From an archaeon GW2011_AR20 (GTDB taxonomy: Archaea > Nanobdellota > Nanobdellia > SCGC-AAA011-G17 > GW2011-AR20), in assembly GCA_000830315.1 (NCBI GenBank), contig CP010426.1, positions 281,933-345,932 on the forward strand: DNA of 64,000 nt, read 5' to 3'. Position 1 is the first letter of the stretch, and the number at the start of each line of letters is the position of its first letter. Shown here one piece after another: positions 16,174 through 23,402 of this stretch. Below the pieces are notes generated by a model. The model was not told where the DNA came from. It searched no databases and saw only the letters and a program-made list of their open reading frames with translations. The position numbers were made by a program, and so were the translations under genes.

Positions 16174-17640
16174 TTACACCTTCCTAAACAACACCCCCTC
16201 TTTTTTTACCTTATATTGCTTAATCAATCCAAATTTACAGTCTTTTAATAATCCTAGCTTAATACCCAATTGTTTATTAATCTTTTCACTTGTCTCAGGA
16301 ATGAAAGGATAGAGCAAGATTGAAATGATTCTTAATGCTTCAGTTAAAGTATAAAGATGCTTTTCAAGTTCCCTTCCTTTTAGTTCCCATGGCTTTTCTT
16401 GATTAATATGCTTGTTTACCTCATTTATAAATTTCCATATCTCAGCTAAAGTGTTATGTAACTCATATTTATTAACATAATTTTGTATTTTTTTAAAATT
16501 TAGTTTGGAAGTTAATTCTTTATCCAGCTCATTTTTCTTTAATATTTTAAAATTTTTCTCAACCAAAGTTAGAACTCTAGAAACTAAATTTCCTAGATCA
16601 TTTGCTAATTCATTGTTTATTCTTGCTTTTAATGCATCTTCTGAAAAATCCCCGTCTTGCCCAAAGGGTATCTCGCGAATTAAGAAATATCTTAATGAAT
16701 CCGCACCATAAGTTTGTGCTAATTCTACAGGATCTATTCTTATTCCAGCAGATTTACTTAGTTTTTGTCCTTTTAAATTTATAAAGCCATGGACAACAAC
16801 TTTTGGTAGCTTAATGTTTAAGGCTTTTAAAAAGGAAAACCAAATTATACTGTGATGAAAAATTATGTCAACGCCGATTACATGAGTTGGTGGCCAAAAA
16901 TCTTTATATTTTTTGTTCGGATAGTCAACAGTAGTTAAATATGAATTAAGGGCTTCTATCCATACAAACTCAGTCAAATTTTTATCAAAAGGTAAAGGAA
17001 TGCCCCATTTTACTTCTTTCCTACTAATGCTTAAATCCCTTAAAGGCTGTTTTAACTTATTTAGCATCTCTTTTCTCTTTTTTTCTGGCCAAATACAATC
17101 CGGATTTTTATTTATATAATCAATTAAAAATCTTTGATATTTACTTAATTTAAAGAAATAACTTTCTTCTTTAACCTTTTCAACAGGTCTTTTATGAAAT
17201 GGACAATTCCCTTCAACTAAATCTTTTTCAGTATAATAAGTTTCACAATCTACACAATAAGGGCCTTCGTAAATATCTTTGTAGATTTCACCTTTTTTAT
17301 ATAATTCATTAATAATATATTGTGCAACTTTTTTATGCCTATCTTCAATTGTCATTATAAAATCATCATAAGAAATATTCAGAACCTTGCATAATTCCTT
17401 AAATCCAGAAGAAATTTCTTTAACAAATTCTAAGGGTGTTTTATCATTTTTTTCGGCAGCTCTCTGAATTTTTAAACCATGACAATCAGTGCCTGTAGAA
17501 AAATGAACTTTAAATCCTTGTAGTCTTTTCCATCTGGCCAACACATCTGTGCAAATTTTTTCATATCCATGTCCTAAATGGAATTTTTCTGAGGGATAGT
17601 CCACAGCCGTGCTAATCTGAAAATAACCTTTCTTAGTCAT
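16174..17640 (-). CDS. metG: Methionyl-tRNA synthetase, bacterial-like
   Basis: A 488-residue class I synthetase charging tRNA-Met. HIGH appears as HLGH (residues 21-24) and KMSKS as KLSKS (about 292-296). A zinc knuckle with CVDC and NCPFH lies near 130-150. The spacing and segments such as RYFLIREIPFGQDGDFSEDAL are those of the bacterial/mitochondrial MetRS type, not the archaeal type. This suggests transfer from bacteria. The C-terminal tRNA-binding domain is missing and is encoded separately at 15460. The gene lies 3 nt after the HTH-LAGLIDADG gene. Confidence 0.96.
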   Translation of the reverse strand: MTKKGYFQISTAVDYPSEKFHLGHGYEKICTDVLARWKRLQGFKVHFSTGTDCHGLKIQRAAEKNDKTPLEFVKEISSGFKELCKVLNISYDDFIMTIEDRHKKVAQYIINELYKKGEIYKDIYEGPYCVDCETYYTEKDLVEGNCPFHKRPVEKVKEESYFFKLSKYQRFLIDYINKNPDCIWPEKKRKEMLNKLKQPLRDLSISRKEVKWGIPLPFDKNLTEFVWIEALNSYLTTVDYPNKKYKDFWPPTHVIGVDIIFHHSIIWFSFLKALNIKLPKVVVHGFINLKGQKLSKSAGIRIDPVELAQTYGADSLRYFLIREIPFGQDGDFSEDALKARINNELANDLGNLVSRVLTLVEKNFKILKKNELDKELTSKLNFKKIQNYVNKYELHNTLAEIWKFINEVNKHINQEKPWELKGRELEKHLYTLTEALRIISILLYPFIPETSEKINKQLGIKLGLLKDCKFGLIKQYKVKKEGVLFRKV

Positions 17641-17643
17641 ATT

Positions 17644-18972
17644 TTATTCTCCAAATTTTCTATTTCTTTCTAAAATATTATTTTTAGCTAATCTTAAATT
17701 CTTTACCTTTTTAGGATGTTTTAAATAAGGTTCTATTTTTAAGAGAAATTCGTAGAGAAAACTTTTTTTATTTAATCTTAAGAACCAACAATCTTTATTA
17801 CTATAATAAGTTTTATCACCCTCAATTCTCGGTGTACCTTTTTCTGAACCCAAATACATCTTTGGACACTCTATTCCAATATTTATGAGTTTATTTCTAA
17901 TATAATTTAAATATTTTTTATTTTGATTAACAACACTATAATACGCCATACCTTTACTAATGCCTATTGTTCCTTCGGCATCCGTAAAACCAGCTAAAAA
18001 AGCAAAGAAATTTTCCTTATCTTTAAGAAGATCTTCAGGAATTTTTTTGCTTAATAAAAATTCAAATGTTCTATTAAGATAGCATTCCATTTGCACTTTG
18101 CCTTTCTTATTTGGCTTACTAATCCAAACTTGACCATAATCTTTAAACAAATTCTTTATTAGTTCTATTTGTTCTTTTATAGTGCTTCCACAATCAACAT
18201 GAATTGTTTCACTATTTTCCCAAATTTTTCTTACTCTTAAATCCCCTAATCTAAATCCAATAAGATAAGCTTTTTCTCTTAAATTTCCGCTAAAATCATT
18301 CTTTTGATAAATCATATGGGCAATTGCCCTATTCCTTATCATTCCATATTCTCTTAATTTTCTATGCACCGTGCTTCTACTGTAACCATACCTTTTCTCT
18401 ATTTCCCATGTTGATAATCTTTTATTTAGATAATATTTTTCTAAAAATTCTTTAGAAGGAATTTTTGAATTTAACTCATGCGTGTTTCTTCTTTCAATAT
18501 TGTATTGTTTTAATCTTTTCCAAATAGTTGCTTGACAAGTACCATAAATATCAGCAATTTCATAGGTGTTTAACTTGTTTATTAAATATAATTTTTCTAA
18601 CTCTTCTTTACTTATTTCTATTTTTTTACAATTAGAAAACCTATTAGTAATTTTATATTTTCTAAGTCTATTTAAGATAGTTGATATTTTACAATCATAT
18701 TTTTTAGCTATTTTTCTTAATTTAAATTTTTTATTTATAGATAAATCATAAAGTTCACTTTTATCTATAAAAATTTCCGGTTTATTTACAAATAACCTCA
18801 TAGATTGTGATTGATTCCTTATTCTTATATTATATTTTCTTAACCAATAAGCGATTGTATTTAAGGAGCATTTATATCTTGATTTTATCTCAGATAATGG
18901 CTGTTTTCTTTTTATATAAAGTTCTCTTAAAATCTCTTTTGGAATATGTATTTTGATTTTCCCACCTTTCAA
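17644..18972 (-). CDS. Tandem-HTH LAGLIDADG endonuclease-like protein
   Basis: A 442-residue protein in two parts. Residues about 1-225 contain four similar helix-turn-helix units, each of about 50 residues, with the pattern (L)xxIAxxYxCSxxTIxxRLRKYxI. The C-terminal half carries LAGLIDADG-like motifs: YLIGFRLGDLRV and FLAGFTDAEGTIGI. Start is a TTG (MKGGKIK), 2 nt after the RHH gene stop. The HTH array probably supplies sequence recognition. It lies directly upstream of metG in the same direction and is not inside a coding gene. It could be a mobile endonuclease or a domesticated regulator. Confidence 0.82.
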   Translation of the reverse strand: MKGGKIKIHIPKEILRELYIKRKQPLSEIKSRYKCSLNTIAYWLRKYNIRIRNQSQSMRLFVNKPEIFIDKSELYDLSINKKFKLRKIAKKYDCKISTILNRLRKYKITNRFSNCKKIEISKEELEKLYLINKLNTYEIADIYGTCQATIWKRLKQYNIERRNTHELNSKIPSKEFLEKYYLNKRLSTWEIEKRYGYSRSTVHRKLREYGMIRNRAIAHMIYQKNDFSGNLREKAYLIGFRLGDLRVRKIWENSETIHVDCGSTIKEQIELIKNLFKDYGQVWISKPNKKGKVQMECYLNRTFEFLLSKKIPEDLLKDKENFFAFLAGFTDAEGTIGISKGMAYYSVVNQNKKYLNYIRNKLINIGIECPKMYLGSEKGTPRIEGDKTYYSNKDCWFLRLNKKSFLYEFLLKIEPYLKHPKKVKNLRLAKNNILERNRKFGE

Positions 18973-18974
18973 TT

Positions 18975-19106
18975 TTATCGCCTCTTTGTGAATTCTTCAA
19001 TTAATCTTTCAACTTTTGTAGAAATTTTATAACCCTCTCTTTTACAAATTTCTTTAAACTTATTTAAAATTTTTTCATCAATTGTTATGGTTAATCTAGT
19101 TTTCAT
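18975..19106 (-). CDS. Ribbon-helix-helix DNA-binding protein
   Basis: A 43-residue protein: a beta strand (KTRLTITIDEKIL) followed by two helices, the MetJ/Arc ribbon-helix-helix pattern, ending KVERLIEEFTKRR. The ATG at 19106 follows a box A (about 19134-19143) by about 27 nt, so it is probably leaderless. It is the first gene of a run with the HTH-LAGLIDADG gene (2 nt apart) and metG. It may repress this transcription unit, by analogy with other small RHH proteins. Confidence 0.75.
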   Translation of the reverse strand: MKTRLTITIDEKILNKFKEICKREGYKISTKVERLIEEFTKRR

Positions 19107-19194
19107 ATAAATTCATACTTATTAATACTTTAATGTTTAAATACTTTTCTATTGGAAACTTTTTTAAAAGATAAGTTTAATAATAATTAATTAA

Positions 19195-19280
19195 GCAGTA
19201 ATAGTACAATGGTTCGTACTGGAGCTTCCCAATAACAAAGGAAAGAGCTTCGGATCCGGGTTCGATTCCCGGTTACTGCA
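19195..19280 (+). tRNA. tRNA-Gly (CCC) with 14-nt intron
   Basis: The acceptor stem GCAGTAA/TTACTGC, D stem GTAC/GTAC and T arm CCGGG-TTCGATT-CCCGG are all perfect, with discriminator A. The anticodon arm GGAGC-TTCCCA...A-GCTTC is interrupted at the canonical 37/38 site by a 14-nt intron (about 19232-19245). The variable loop is GGAT. The short intron is near the lower size seen in archaeal tRNAs. It shares a probable transcript with tRNA-Gln, 3 nt downstream. Confidence 0.93.
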
Positions 19281-19283
19281 TAA

Positions 19284-19371
19284 AGCCCTGTGGTCCAGTA
19301 GGTCAAAGACGGCAGGCTCTGGTTTATTAAAGAGAAACCTGCAAACGGAAGTTCGAATCTTCCCGGGGCTA
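19284..19371 (+). tRNA. tRNA-Gln (CTG) with 14-nt intron
   Basis: The acceptor is AGCCCTG/CGGGGCT with discriminator A. The D stem has three pairs (GTC/GAC) and the T arm is GGAAG-TTCGAAT-CTTCC. The anticodon arm GCAGG-CTCTGG...A-CCTGC carries a 14-nt intron at 37/38 (about 19323-19336). The variable loop is AAAC. It is 3 nt after tRNA-Gly. Confidence 0.92.
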
Positions 19372-19409
19372 CTCATAACTTTTATATACTAAAATATCAT
19401 CTAAATATT

Positions 19410-19763
19410 ATGAAAAAGAGGTATTTTATCTTAGTTTTATTATTTTTATTATTTATAGCGGGTTGTAGTTCTAGTAATAAAAATTCTGATAATCAAGCAA
19501 ATACGCAAATAAATGGTATAAATGTCAAAATAACTGGTTTTGCTTTTTCTCCAGCTGAGTTAACAGTAAAGGTAGGAGATACGGTTACTTGGGTAAACGA
19601 GGATAGTGTAAAACATACTGTAACATCCGATTCTGGTAGTGAACTAAGCTCACCATTATTTGCAAAATCAGAAACTTATTCTCATACTTTTAATACGCCC
19701 GGAACATTTGCATACCATTGCAATGTGCATCCTGATATGACTGGAAAAGTAATTGTTCAATAA
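19410..19763 (+). CDS. Plastocyanin/azurin-like cupredoxin lipoprotein
   Basis: A 117-residue blue copper protein. The N-terminus is a lipoprotein signal (about residues 1-18) with lipobox IAGC, Cys19 being the lipidated residue. The cupredoxin domain (about 36-117) carries the type 1 copper ligands His69 (VKHTV), Cys104, His107 and Met110 (YHCNVHPDM). It should act outside the membrane as an electron carrier. No partner oxidase or reductase is in this window. Box A CTTTTATATACTA precedes the ATG by about 25 nt. Confidence 0.93.
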   Translation: MKKRYFILVLLFLLFIAGCSSSNKNSDNQANTQINGINVKITGFAFSPAELTVKVGDTVTWVNEDSVKHTVTSDSGSELSSPLFAKSETYSHTFNTPGTFAYHCNVHPDMTGKVIVQ

Positions 19764-19764
19764 A

Positions 19765-20160
19765 CTATTTTTTTACGAATCTAGATAATTCTAATCCTAG
19801 GAAGAATGCTAATGAATGGAATATCCACCAAAAGAAGGGATGCAAAACTACTCCAAAAATTACAAATGCCGGAGGCGTATATCTAGCATAAGCTCCAAGT
19901 AGTTGAACTAATCCCGAATAAGAAGAAACTAAATAATAAGCAGATATCCATGTTCCAAAAACAAATGAGAAAAATAATTTCTTTAAGTGCTCTCTTTTAT
20001 TGTATATTGAAAACCAAATAAATGCGAATAATATGGAATTAGCAAGTTTTGAAATATAGTAATAGGTTGTTTCTCCAACACCTGTAAAATGTAATAAAAA
20101 ATCAAGAATCCAGAAGGTTGCGAAGGTTATAATTATCTTATAGATTACCCCTTTTTTCAT
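19765..20160 (-). CDS. Integral membrane protein, unknown
   Basis: About 131 residues with four probable membrane segments. I start it at the ATG at 20160 (MKKGVIYK), not the upstream frame start at 20205. A box A (ATTTAAATATA, about 20182-20192, minus) would begin transcription near 20160. No family recognised. The convergent cupredoxin stop is 1 nt away, so the two may only be neighbours by chance. Confidence 0.68.
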   Translation of the reverse strand: MKKGVIYKIIITFATFWILDFLLHFTGVGETTYYYISKLANSILFAFIWFSIYNKREHLKKLFFSFVFGTWISAYYLVSSYSGLVQLLGAYARYTPPAFVIFGVVLHPFFWWIFHSLAFFLGLELSRFVKK

Positions 20161-20239
20161 GCAATGGTGTCGCAATCCAATATATTTAAATTTTGTTATC
20201 AGCAAAGAATATAAACTGTTAATTATAGTAGATTAAAAA

Positions 20240-20311
20240 GCTCCTGTAGTCTAGTGGCAAGGACATCGGCTTCTCGAGCCGATAACCTGGGTTCAAATCC
20301 CAGCAGGAGCA
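20240..20311 (+). tRNA. tRNA-Glu (CTC)
   Basis: A complete 72-nt tRNA without introns. The acceptor is GCTCCTG/CAGGAGC, the D stem GTCT/GGAC, the anticodon arm TCGGC-TTCTCGA-GCCGA and the T arm CTGGG-TTCAAAT-CCCAG, with discriminator A. rsmA begins 9 nt after it, so both are probably on one primary transcript. Confidence 0.96.
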
Positions 20312-20320
20312 TTCACTCAG

Positions 20321-20962
20321 ATGAAATATGACCAGCACTTTATGATTGATGTAGAAATAGCTAGACAAATAGTTTCTTTTCTCGCGATTAAGGATAACGA
20401 AAAAGTTCTTGAAATCGGTCCAGGAAAAGGAGTTTTAACCCAGTTTTTGAAAGGAAACATTACTTTAATAGAAATAGATAAAAAATTATGCAAAGAATTA
20501 AAGGAAAAATTTCCAAACATAAAAATAATTAATAGAAATATTTTGAATTGTAACGAAAATTTTGACAAAATAGTTTCAAATGTTCCTTACTCTATTTGCG
20601 AGCCTTTAATGAATAAATTAATAAAAATGAATTTCAAAAAAGCAATCTTAGCAGTTCCAGATAAATTTCTAGAAAAAGGAGTTTTAAATCTCTCAATGAA
20701 GCATTTTTTTGAAATAAATAAAATAATGGATGTAAATAAACACGCATTTTATCCGGTTCCAAAAGTAAACAGCAAAGTTATTGAGATAAAGCATAAGAAG
20801 TTAAATGAAAAAGAAGAATTATTAAAAAATATTTATATTCAATCAGATAAGAAATTAAAAAACGTTCTTAAAGAAAAATTAGATTTAGAGTTTTTAGAAA
20901 AAAGAATTTACCAGATGAATTTTAATGAATGGCAAAAATTAGTTAATGCTTTGGGCTTATAG
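20321..20962 (+). CDS. rsmA: 16S rRNA adenine dimethyltransferase
   Basis: The KsgA/Dim1 enzyme that dimethylates two adenines near the 3' end of 16S rRNA. The 213-residue protein has the SAM motif EIGPGKGVLT (about 31-40) and the catalytic motif NVPYSI (about 87-92). It is shorter than the usual 250-280 residues, mostly in the C-terminal domain. Its last codons and TAG stop lie inside the tRNA-Val gene, an overlap of 10 bp. It sits between tRNA-Glu and tRNA-Val. Confidence 0.95.
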   Translation: MKYDQHFMIDVEIARQIVSFLAIKDNEKVLEIGPGKGVLTQFLKGNITLIEIDKKLCKELKEKFPNIKIINRNILNCNENFDKIVSNVPYSICEPLMNKLIKMNFKKAILAVPDKFLEKGVLNLSMKHFFEINKIMDVNKHAFYPVPKVNSKVIEIKHKKLNEKEELLKNIYIQSDKKLKNVLKEKLDLEFLEKRIYQMNFNEWQKLVNALGL

Positions 20963-21023
20963 TCTAACGGTAAAATGCGACTTTCACGTAGTCGAGTTCC
21001 CGGTTCGATTCCGGGTAGGCCCA
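20953..21023 (+). tRNA. tRNA-Val (CAC)
   Basis: The acceptor is GGGCTTA/TAGGCCC, the anticodon arm CGACT-TTCACGT-AGTCG and the T arm CCCGG-TTCGATT-CCGGG, with discriminator A. The D stem is weak, with one mismatch. No intron is needed. The first 10 bases are also the end of rsmA, so processing this tRNA at its 5' end would cut the rsmA stop codon off any joint transcript. Confidence 0.93.
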
Positions 21024-21061
21024 TAATAAACTTTAAATACCCAAATAAAATTTCTAAGAAA

Positions 21062-21478
21062 ATGGCATTGGTAGAACCAAAATCAATGGACGAATGCGTA
21101 TATTTTACCAACAGAGTTTTAGATAAAGGTAAAATAAGATGCTGGGTTTTTAAAGAAAAATGTCCTAAATGCGGAAAAAGCTTAATGGGCAAGCCAAGAG
21201 ACCCCAAAACTGGAAAGATACAGATAAGGGCAAAAGAATATAAATGTCCTGAATGTAATTATACCTTACCAGAGCAGGAATATGAAGACACTTTAACGGC
21301 AAATATACAATACACATGTCCTTATTGCAGTCATGATGGAGAAATACAGGTTCCATTCAAAAGAAAAAAAATTCAAATATTAAATGAAGAAACTGGAACA
21401 AAAAAGGCAGCCGAGAGTTTAAGGTTTCAATGTCAAAAATGCAATAAAAATTTGGATATAACAAAAAAGATGAAATAA
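21062..21478 (+). CDS. Zinc-ribbon protein, unknown function
   Basis: About 138 residues with four CxxC pairs: CPKCGK, CPECNY, CPYCSH and CQKCNK. They make two zinc ribbons joined by a charged linker. I start it at MALVEPKSMDE (21062), because a longer frame would run back into tRNA-Val. The family looks archaeal, and binding of nucleic acid or protein is likely from the fold alone. A second zinc-ribbon gene starts 1 nt after its stop. Confidence 0.8.
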   Translation: MALVEPKSMDECVYFTNRVLDKGKIRCWVFKEKCPKCGKSLMGKPRDPKTGKIQIRAKEYKCPECNYTLPEQEYEDTLTANIQYTCPYCSHDGEIQVPFKRKKIQILNEETGTKKAAESLRFQCQKCNKNLDITKKMK

Positions 21479-21479
21479 A

Positions 21480-21755
21480 ATGGGAAGCAATGTAGATTTA
21501 CGTGATCAATTGAATAATCCTCAAGTGAAAGATACTTTAGGACAATTATTTTCTGGAAAAAAAGGATATAAGGTTAAAGATGATATTATAATTAAGCCCT
21601 GTAAAAATTGTAGAAAACCAGTTAAGAGTACTGAAAAATTTTGCCAGGAATGCGGAACTAAAGTCGAAGACGAAATAAAGAGAAATTGTCCTTCCTGTAA
21701 AAAACCGTTAAAGGGAGTAGAGAAATTTTGTACAGATTGTGGGGCTAAAATTTAA
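21480..21755 (+). CDS. Double zinc-ribbon protein
   Basis: A 91-residue protein. An N-terminal 35 residues without cysteines is followed by two similar zinc ribbons, CKNC...CQECG and CPSC...CTDCG. This is the common double-zinc-ribbon arrangement of unknown role. It is in an operon with the preceding zinc protein. Its end overlaps the minus-strand coiled-coil gene by 4 nt. Confidence 0.8.
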   Translation: MGSNVDLRDQLNNPQVKDTLGQLFSGKKGYKVKDDIIIKPCKNCRKPVKSTEKFCQECGTKVEDEIKRNCPSCKKPLKGVEKFCTDCGAKI

Positions 21756-21955
21756 ATATTTTTTACCTTTATATCTGATATTATTATACTTAAATTAGCT
21801 CTTGTTGATCTAAGCCTTTGTTCAATTGCTAATAATTCTTGACTATCAAATGATCTTGCAGTTTTATGTAAAGGATCCTCTAAATCGCTTAACTGTTTTA
21901 CTATTCCGTTTAATCTTGATAAAATTCCTTCCATTTGTTTATTTGTAGTTCCCAT
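21752..21955 (-). CDS. Small coiled-coil protein, unknown
   Basis: A 67-residue protein, probably helical throughout (MEGILSRLNGIVKQLSDLED, then LLAIEQRLRSTRANLS). No family recognised. It follows the histone gene by 9 nt with a GAGGT Shine-Dalgarno-like site before the ATG, so it is probably the second gene of a histone operon. An association with chromatin is only suggested by this position. Confidence 0.65.
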   Translation of the reverse strand: MGTTNKQMEGILSRLNGIVKQLSDLEDPLHKTARSFDSQELLAIEQRLRSTRANLSIIISDIKVKNI

Positions 21956-21964
21956 TTTTACCTC

Positions 21965-22171
21965 TTATCTTACAGCTAGTTTAATATCCTCACTTTTAAT
22001 CGTTTTTCTTTTAGAATGCCTTGAAAACCTGACAGCTTTCTCGCCAATTTGCTCAGCCATTTTTTCGAGTTCTTCTCGCAATGCAACCTTGGCAGGATCA
22101 GAAACTCTTTCTGCACCTACTTTCTTTAATAACTTCTCCATTGCAGCTAAGGGTAATATTGCTCTAGGCAT
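21965..22171 (-). CDS. Archaeal histone
   Basis: A 68-residue histone-fold protein of the HMfB type (PRAILPLAAMEKLLKKVGAERVS...IGEKAVRFSRHSKRKTIKSEDIKLAVR). The family forms dimers and larger stacks that wrap DNA. The RKTIKSEDI segment is the conserved loop-2 region, and an Arg-Thr pair is replaced by KRKT. The ATG is 18-29 nt from a strong box A (TTTTTATATACT, 22189-22200, minus), so the message is leaderless. Its promoter faces the ribosomal superoperon promoter across the iteron array. Confidence 0.96.
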   Translation of the reverse strand: MPRAILPLAAMEKLLKKVGAERVSDPAKVALREELEKMAEQIGEKAVRFSRHSKRKTIKSEDIKLAVR

Positions 22172-22207
22172 GAAAATATCATAATTTTAGTATATAAAAA
22201 CCTTACC

Positions 22208-22308
22208 GTCTTTGTGTAAATAGTCTCGATAAATGCTGACTTTATACACAGTTTAGGGACTTTTTACACAACTTAATTACTTTATACACAAAAAAGACTT
22301 AATACACA
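22208..22308. repeat. Five-copy 13-bp iteron array
   Basis: Consensus GACTTWATACACA. Four direct copies are at 22238-22250, 22258-22270, 22278-22290 and 22296-22308, with starts 20, 20 and 18 bp apart, about two helical turns. A fifth, GACTATTTACACA, is inverted at 22213-22225. The outermost copies are followed by AAAGAC and face outward. The array fills the space between the histone box A and the L3 box A. It is too short and too degenerate for a CRISPR. It may be an operator for both promoters or part of a replication origin. Confidence 0.8.
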
Positions 22309-22327
22309 AAGACAACCTTACCAAAAT

Positions 22328-22337
22328 CTTTATAAAT
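22328..22337 (+). promoter_or_regulatory. Box A of the S10/spc superoperon
   Basis: CTTTATAAAT lies 20 bp downstream of the last iteron. Transcription would begin near 22355, leaving a leader of about 100 nt before the L3 ATG. This contrasts with the leaderless genes elsewhere in the window. Confidence 0.6.
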
Positions 22338-22375
22338 CCTCAGAAAAACAAAAATCTAACCCTACTGATTAAACA

Positions 22376-22455
22376 AAATAGCTTTAGGCTATTTAATAAG
22401 CCGCTGATTCTAAAGGCGAAATGGTCAGATGCCTTAAGACCAAGAGATTTAGAAT
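22376..22455 (+). ncRNA. Structured 5' leader of the ribosomal superoperon
   Basis: Hairpin 1 is AAATAGC/GCTATTT (22376-22394, 5-nt loop). Domain 2 is closed by ATTCTAAA (22407-22414) with TTTAGAAT (22448-22455), 5 nt before the L3 ATG. Inside it, GGC (22415-22417) can pair with GCC (22431-22433), and GGTC (22423-22426) with GACC (22438-22441), the crossing order of an H-type pseudoknot. CTAAAG (22410-22415) can instead pair with CTTTAG in hairpin 1, which would open domain 2. This looks like a regulatory leader, perhaps an autogenous ribosomal-protein site. Function is inferred. Confidence 0.6.
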
Positions 22456-22460
22456 AAGAA

Positions 22461-23402
22461 ATGGGAAGAGCACATAAACCAAAAGCAGGAAGTATGCAAT
22501 ACTGGCCTAGAAAGAGGGCTAAAAGAATATATCCGAGATTAAGAGCTTGGGCTAATTTAGATACAACAGCTTTACTGGGCTTTCTTGGTTATAAAGCTGG
22601 TATGACACATGTGCAGGTTCAGGAAAACAATCCTGTGGCAAAACAGACAAAACTTAAATCCTATGCATGCACAATACTTGAATGTCCCCCGTTAAAGGTC
22701 TTAGGAATTAAATTCTACAAAAACACATTATACGGGATAAAAAATCTCGGTCAGATAACGAGCGAGAACCTGGATAAGGAGCTTAAAAGAAAAATTAACC
22801 TGCCCAAAAAAATCAATAACAAGGAAATTAATGACTTTGATGACTTGAAATTAATTGTTTACACCCAGCCTAAATTAATTAGTCTAAAGAAAAAACCGGA
22901 AATTATTGAATTGGCCTTATCAGGAAGCAAAGAAGATAAATTAAATTATGCCAAGAACTTGCTTGGAAAAGAAATTAAAATTAATGACGTATTTAAGGCA
23001 AACCAAAATATTGATGTGCATGCTGTAACAAAAGGAAAAGGTTTTCAAGGGCCGGTTAAGAGATTCGGCATTGATCTTAAAGGGCATAAATCAGAAAAGA
23101 AGAGAAGGGCACCAGGTAACCTGGGATCATGGACACCGAAGAAAATTTTATTCACAGTTCCCCAAGCAGGACAATTAGGATTTCAGACAAGAACAGAGTT
23201 CAATAAAACAATATTAAAAATCTCCAGCAACGTAGATGAGATAAATCCAAAACCAGGATTAGAACATTATGGGTTTATAAAAAATGATTATGTTTTAGTC
23301 AAAGGATCTGTCCCTGGAGCAAGAAAACGCCTGATTGTATTAACACAGCCAACAAGGAAAAATACAGCATTGCCGATGGAGCTGAAATTTATTAAAAAAT
23401 GA
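22461..23402 (+). CDS. rpl3: Ribosomal protein uL3
   Basis: A large-subunit protein that binds 23S rRNA near the peptidyl-transferase centre. It is 313 residues and archaeal/eukaryal in type, starting MGRAHKPKAGSMQYWPRKRA and containing the conserved KGKGFQGPVKRFG and GNLGSWTPKK segments. It is the first gene of the superoperon and the one directly behind the structured leader, which makes L3 or the adjacent L4 a candidate regulator. Its stop overlaps the L4 ATG by 4 nt. Confidence 0.98.
   Translation: MGRAHKPKAGSMQYWPRKRAKRIYPRLRAWANLDTTALLGFLGYKAGMTHVQVQENNPVAKQTKLKSYACTILECPPLKVLGIKFYKNTLYGIKNLGQITSENLDKELKRKINLPKKINNKEINDFDDLKLIVYTQPKLISLKKKPEIIELALSGSKEDKLNYAKNLLGKEIKINDVFKANQNIDVHAVTKGKGFQGPVKRFGIDLKGHKSEKKRRAPGNLGSWTPKKILFTVPQAGQLGFQTRTEFNKTILKISSNVDEINPKPGLEHYGFIKNDYVLVKGSVPGARKRLIVLTQPTRKNTALPMELKFIKK

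Noticed and set aside
22208..22308. CRISPR array
   Set aside because: The repeats are 13 bp with 5-7 bp between them, degenerate and one inverted. No spacers of usual length and no cas genes are nearby.
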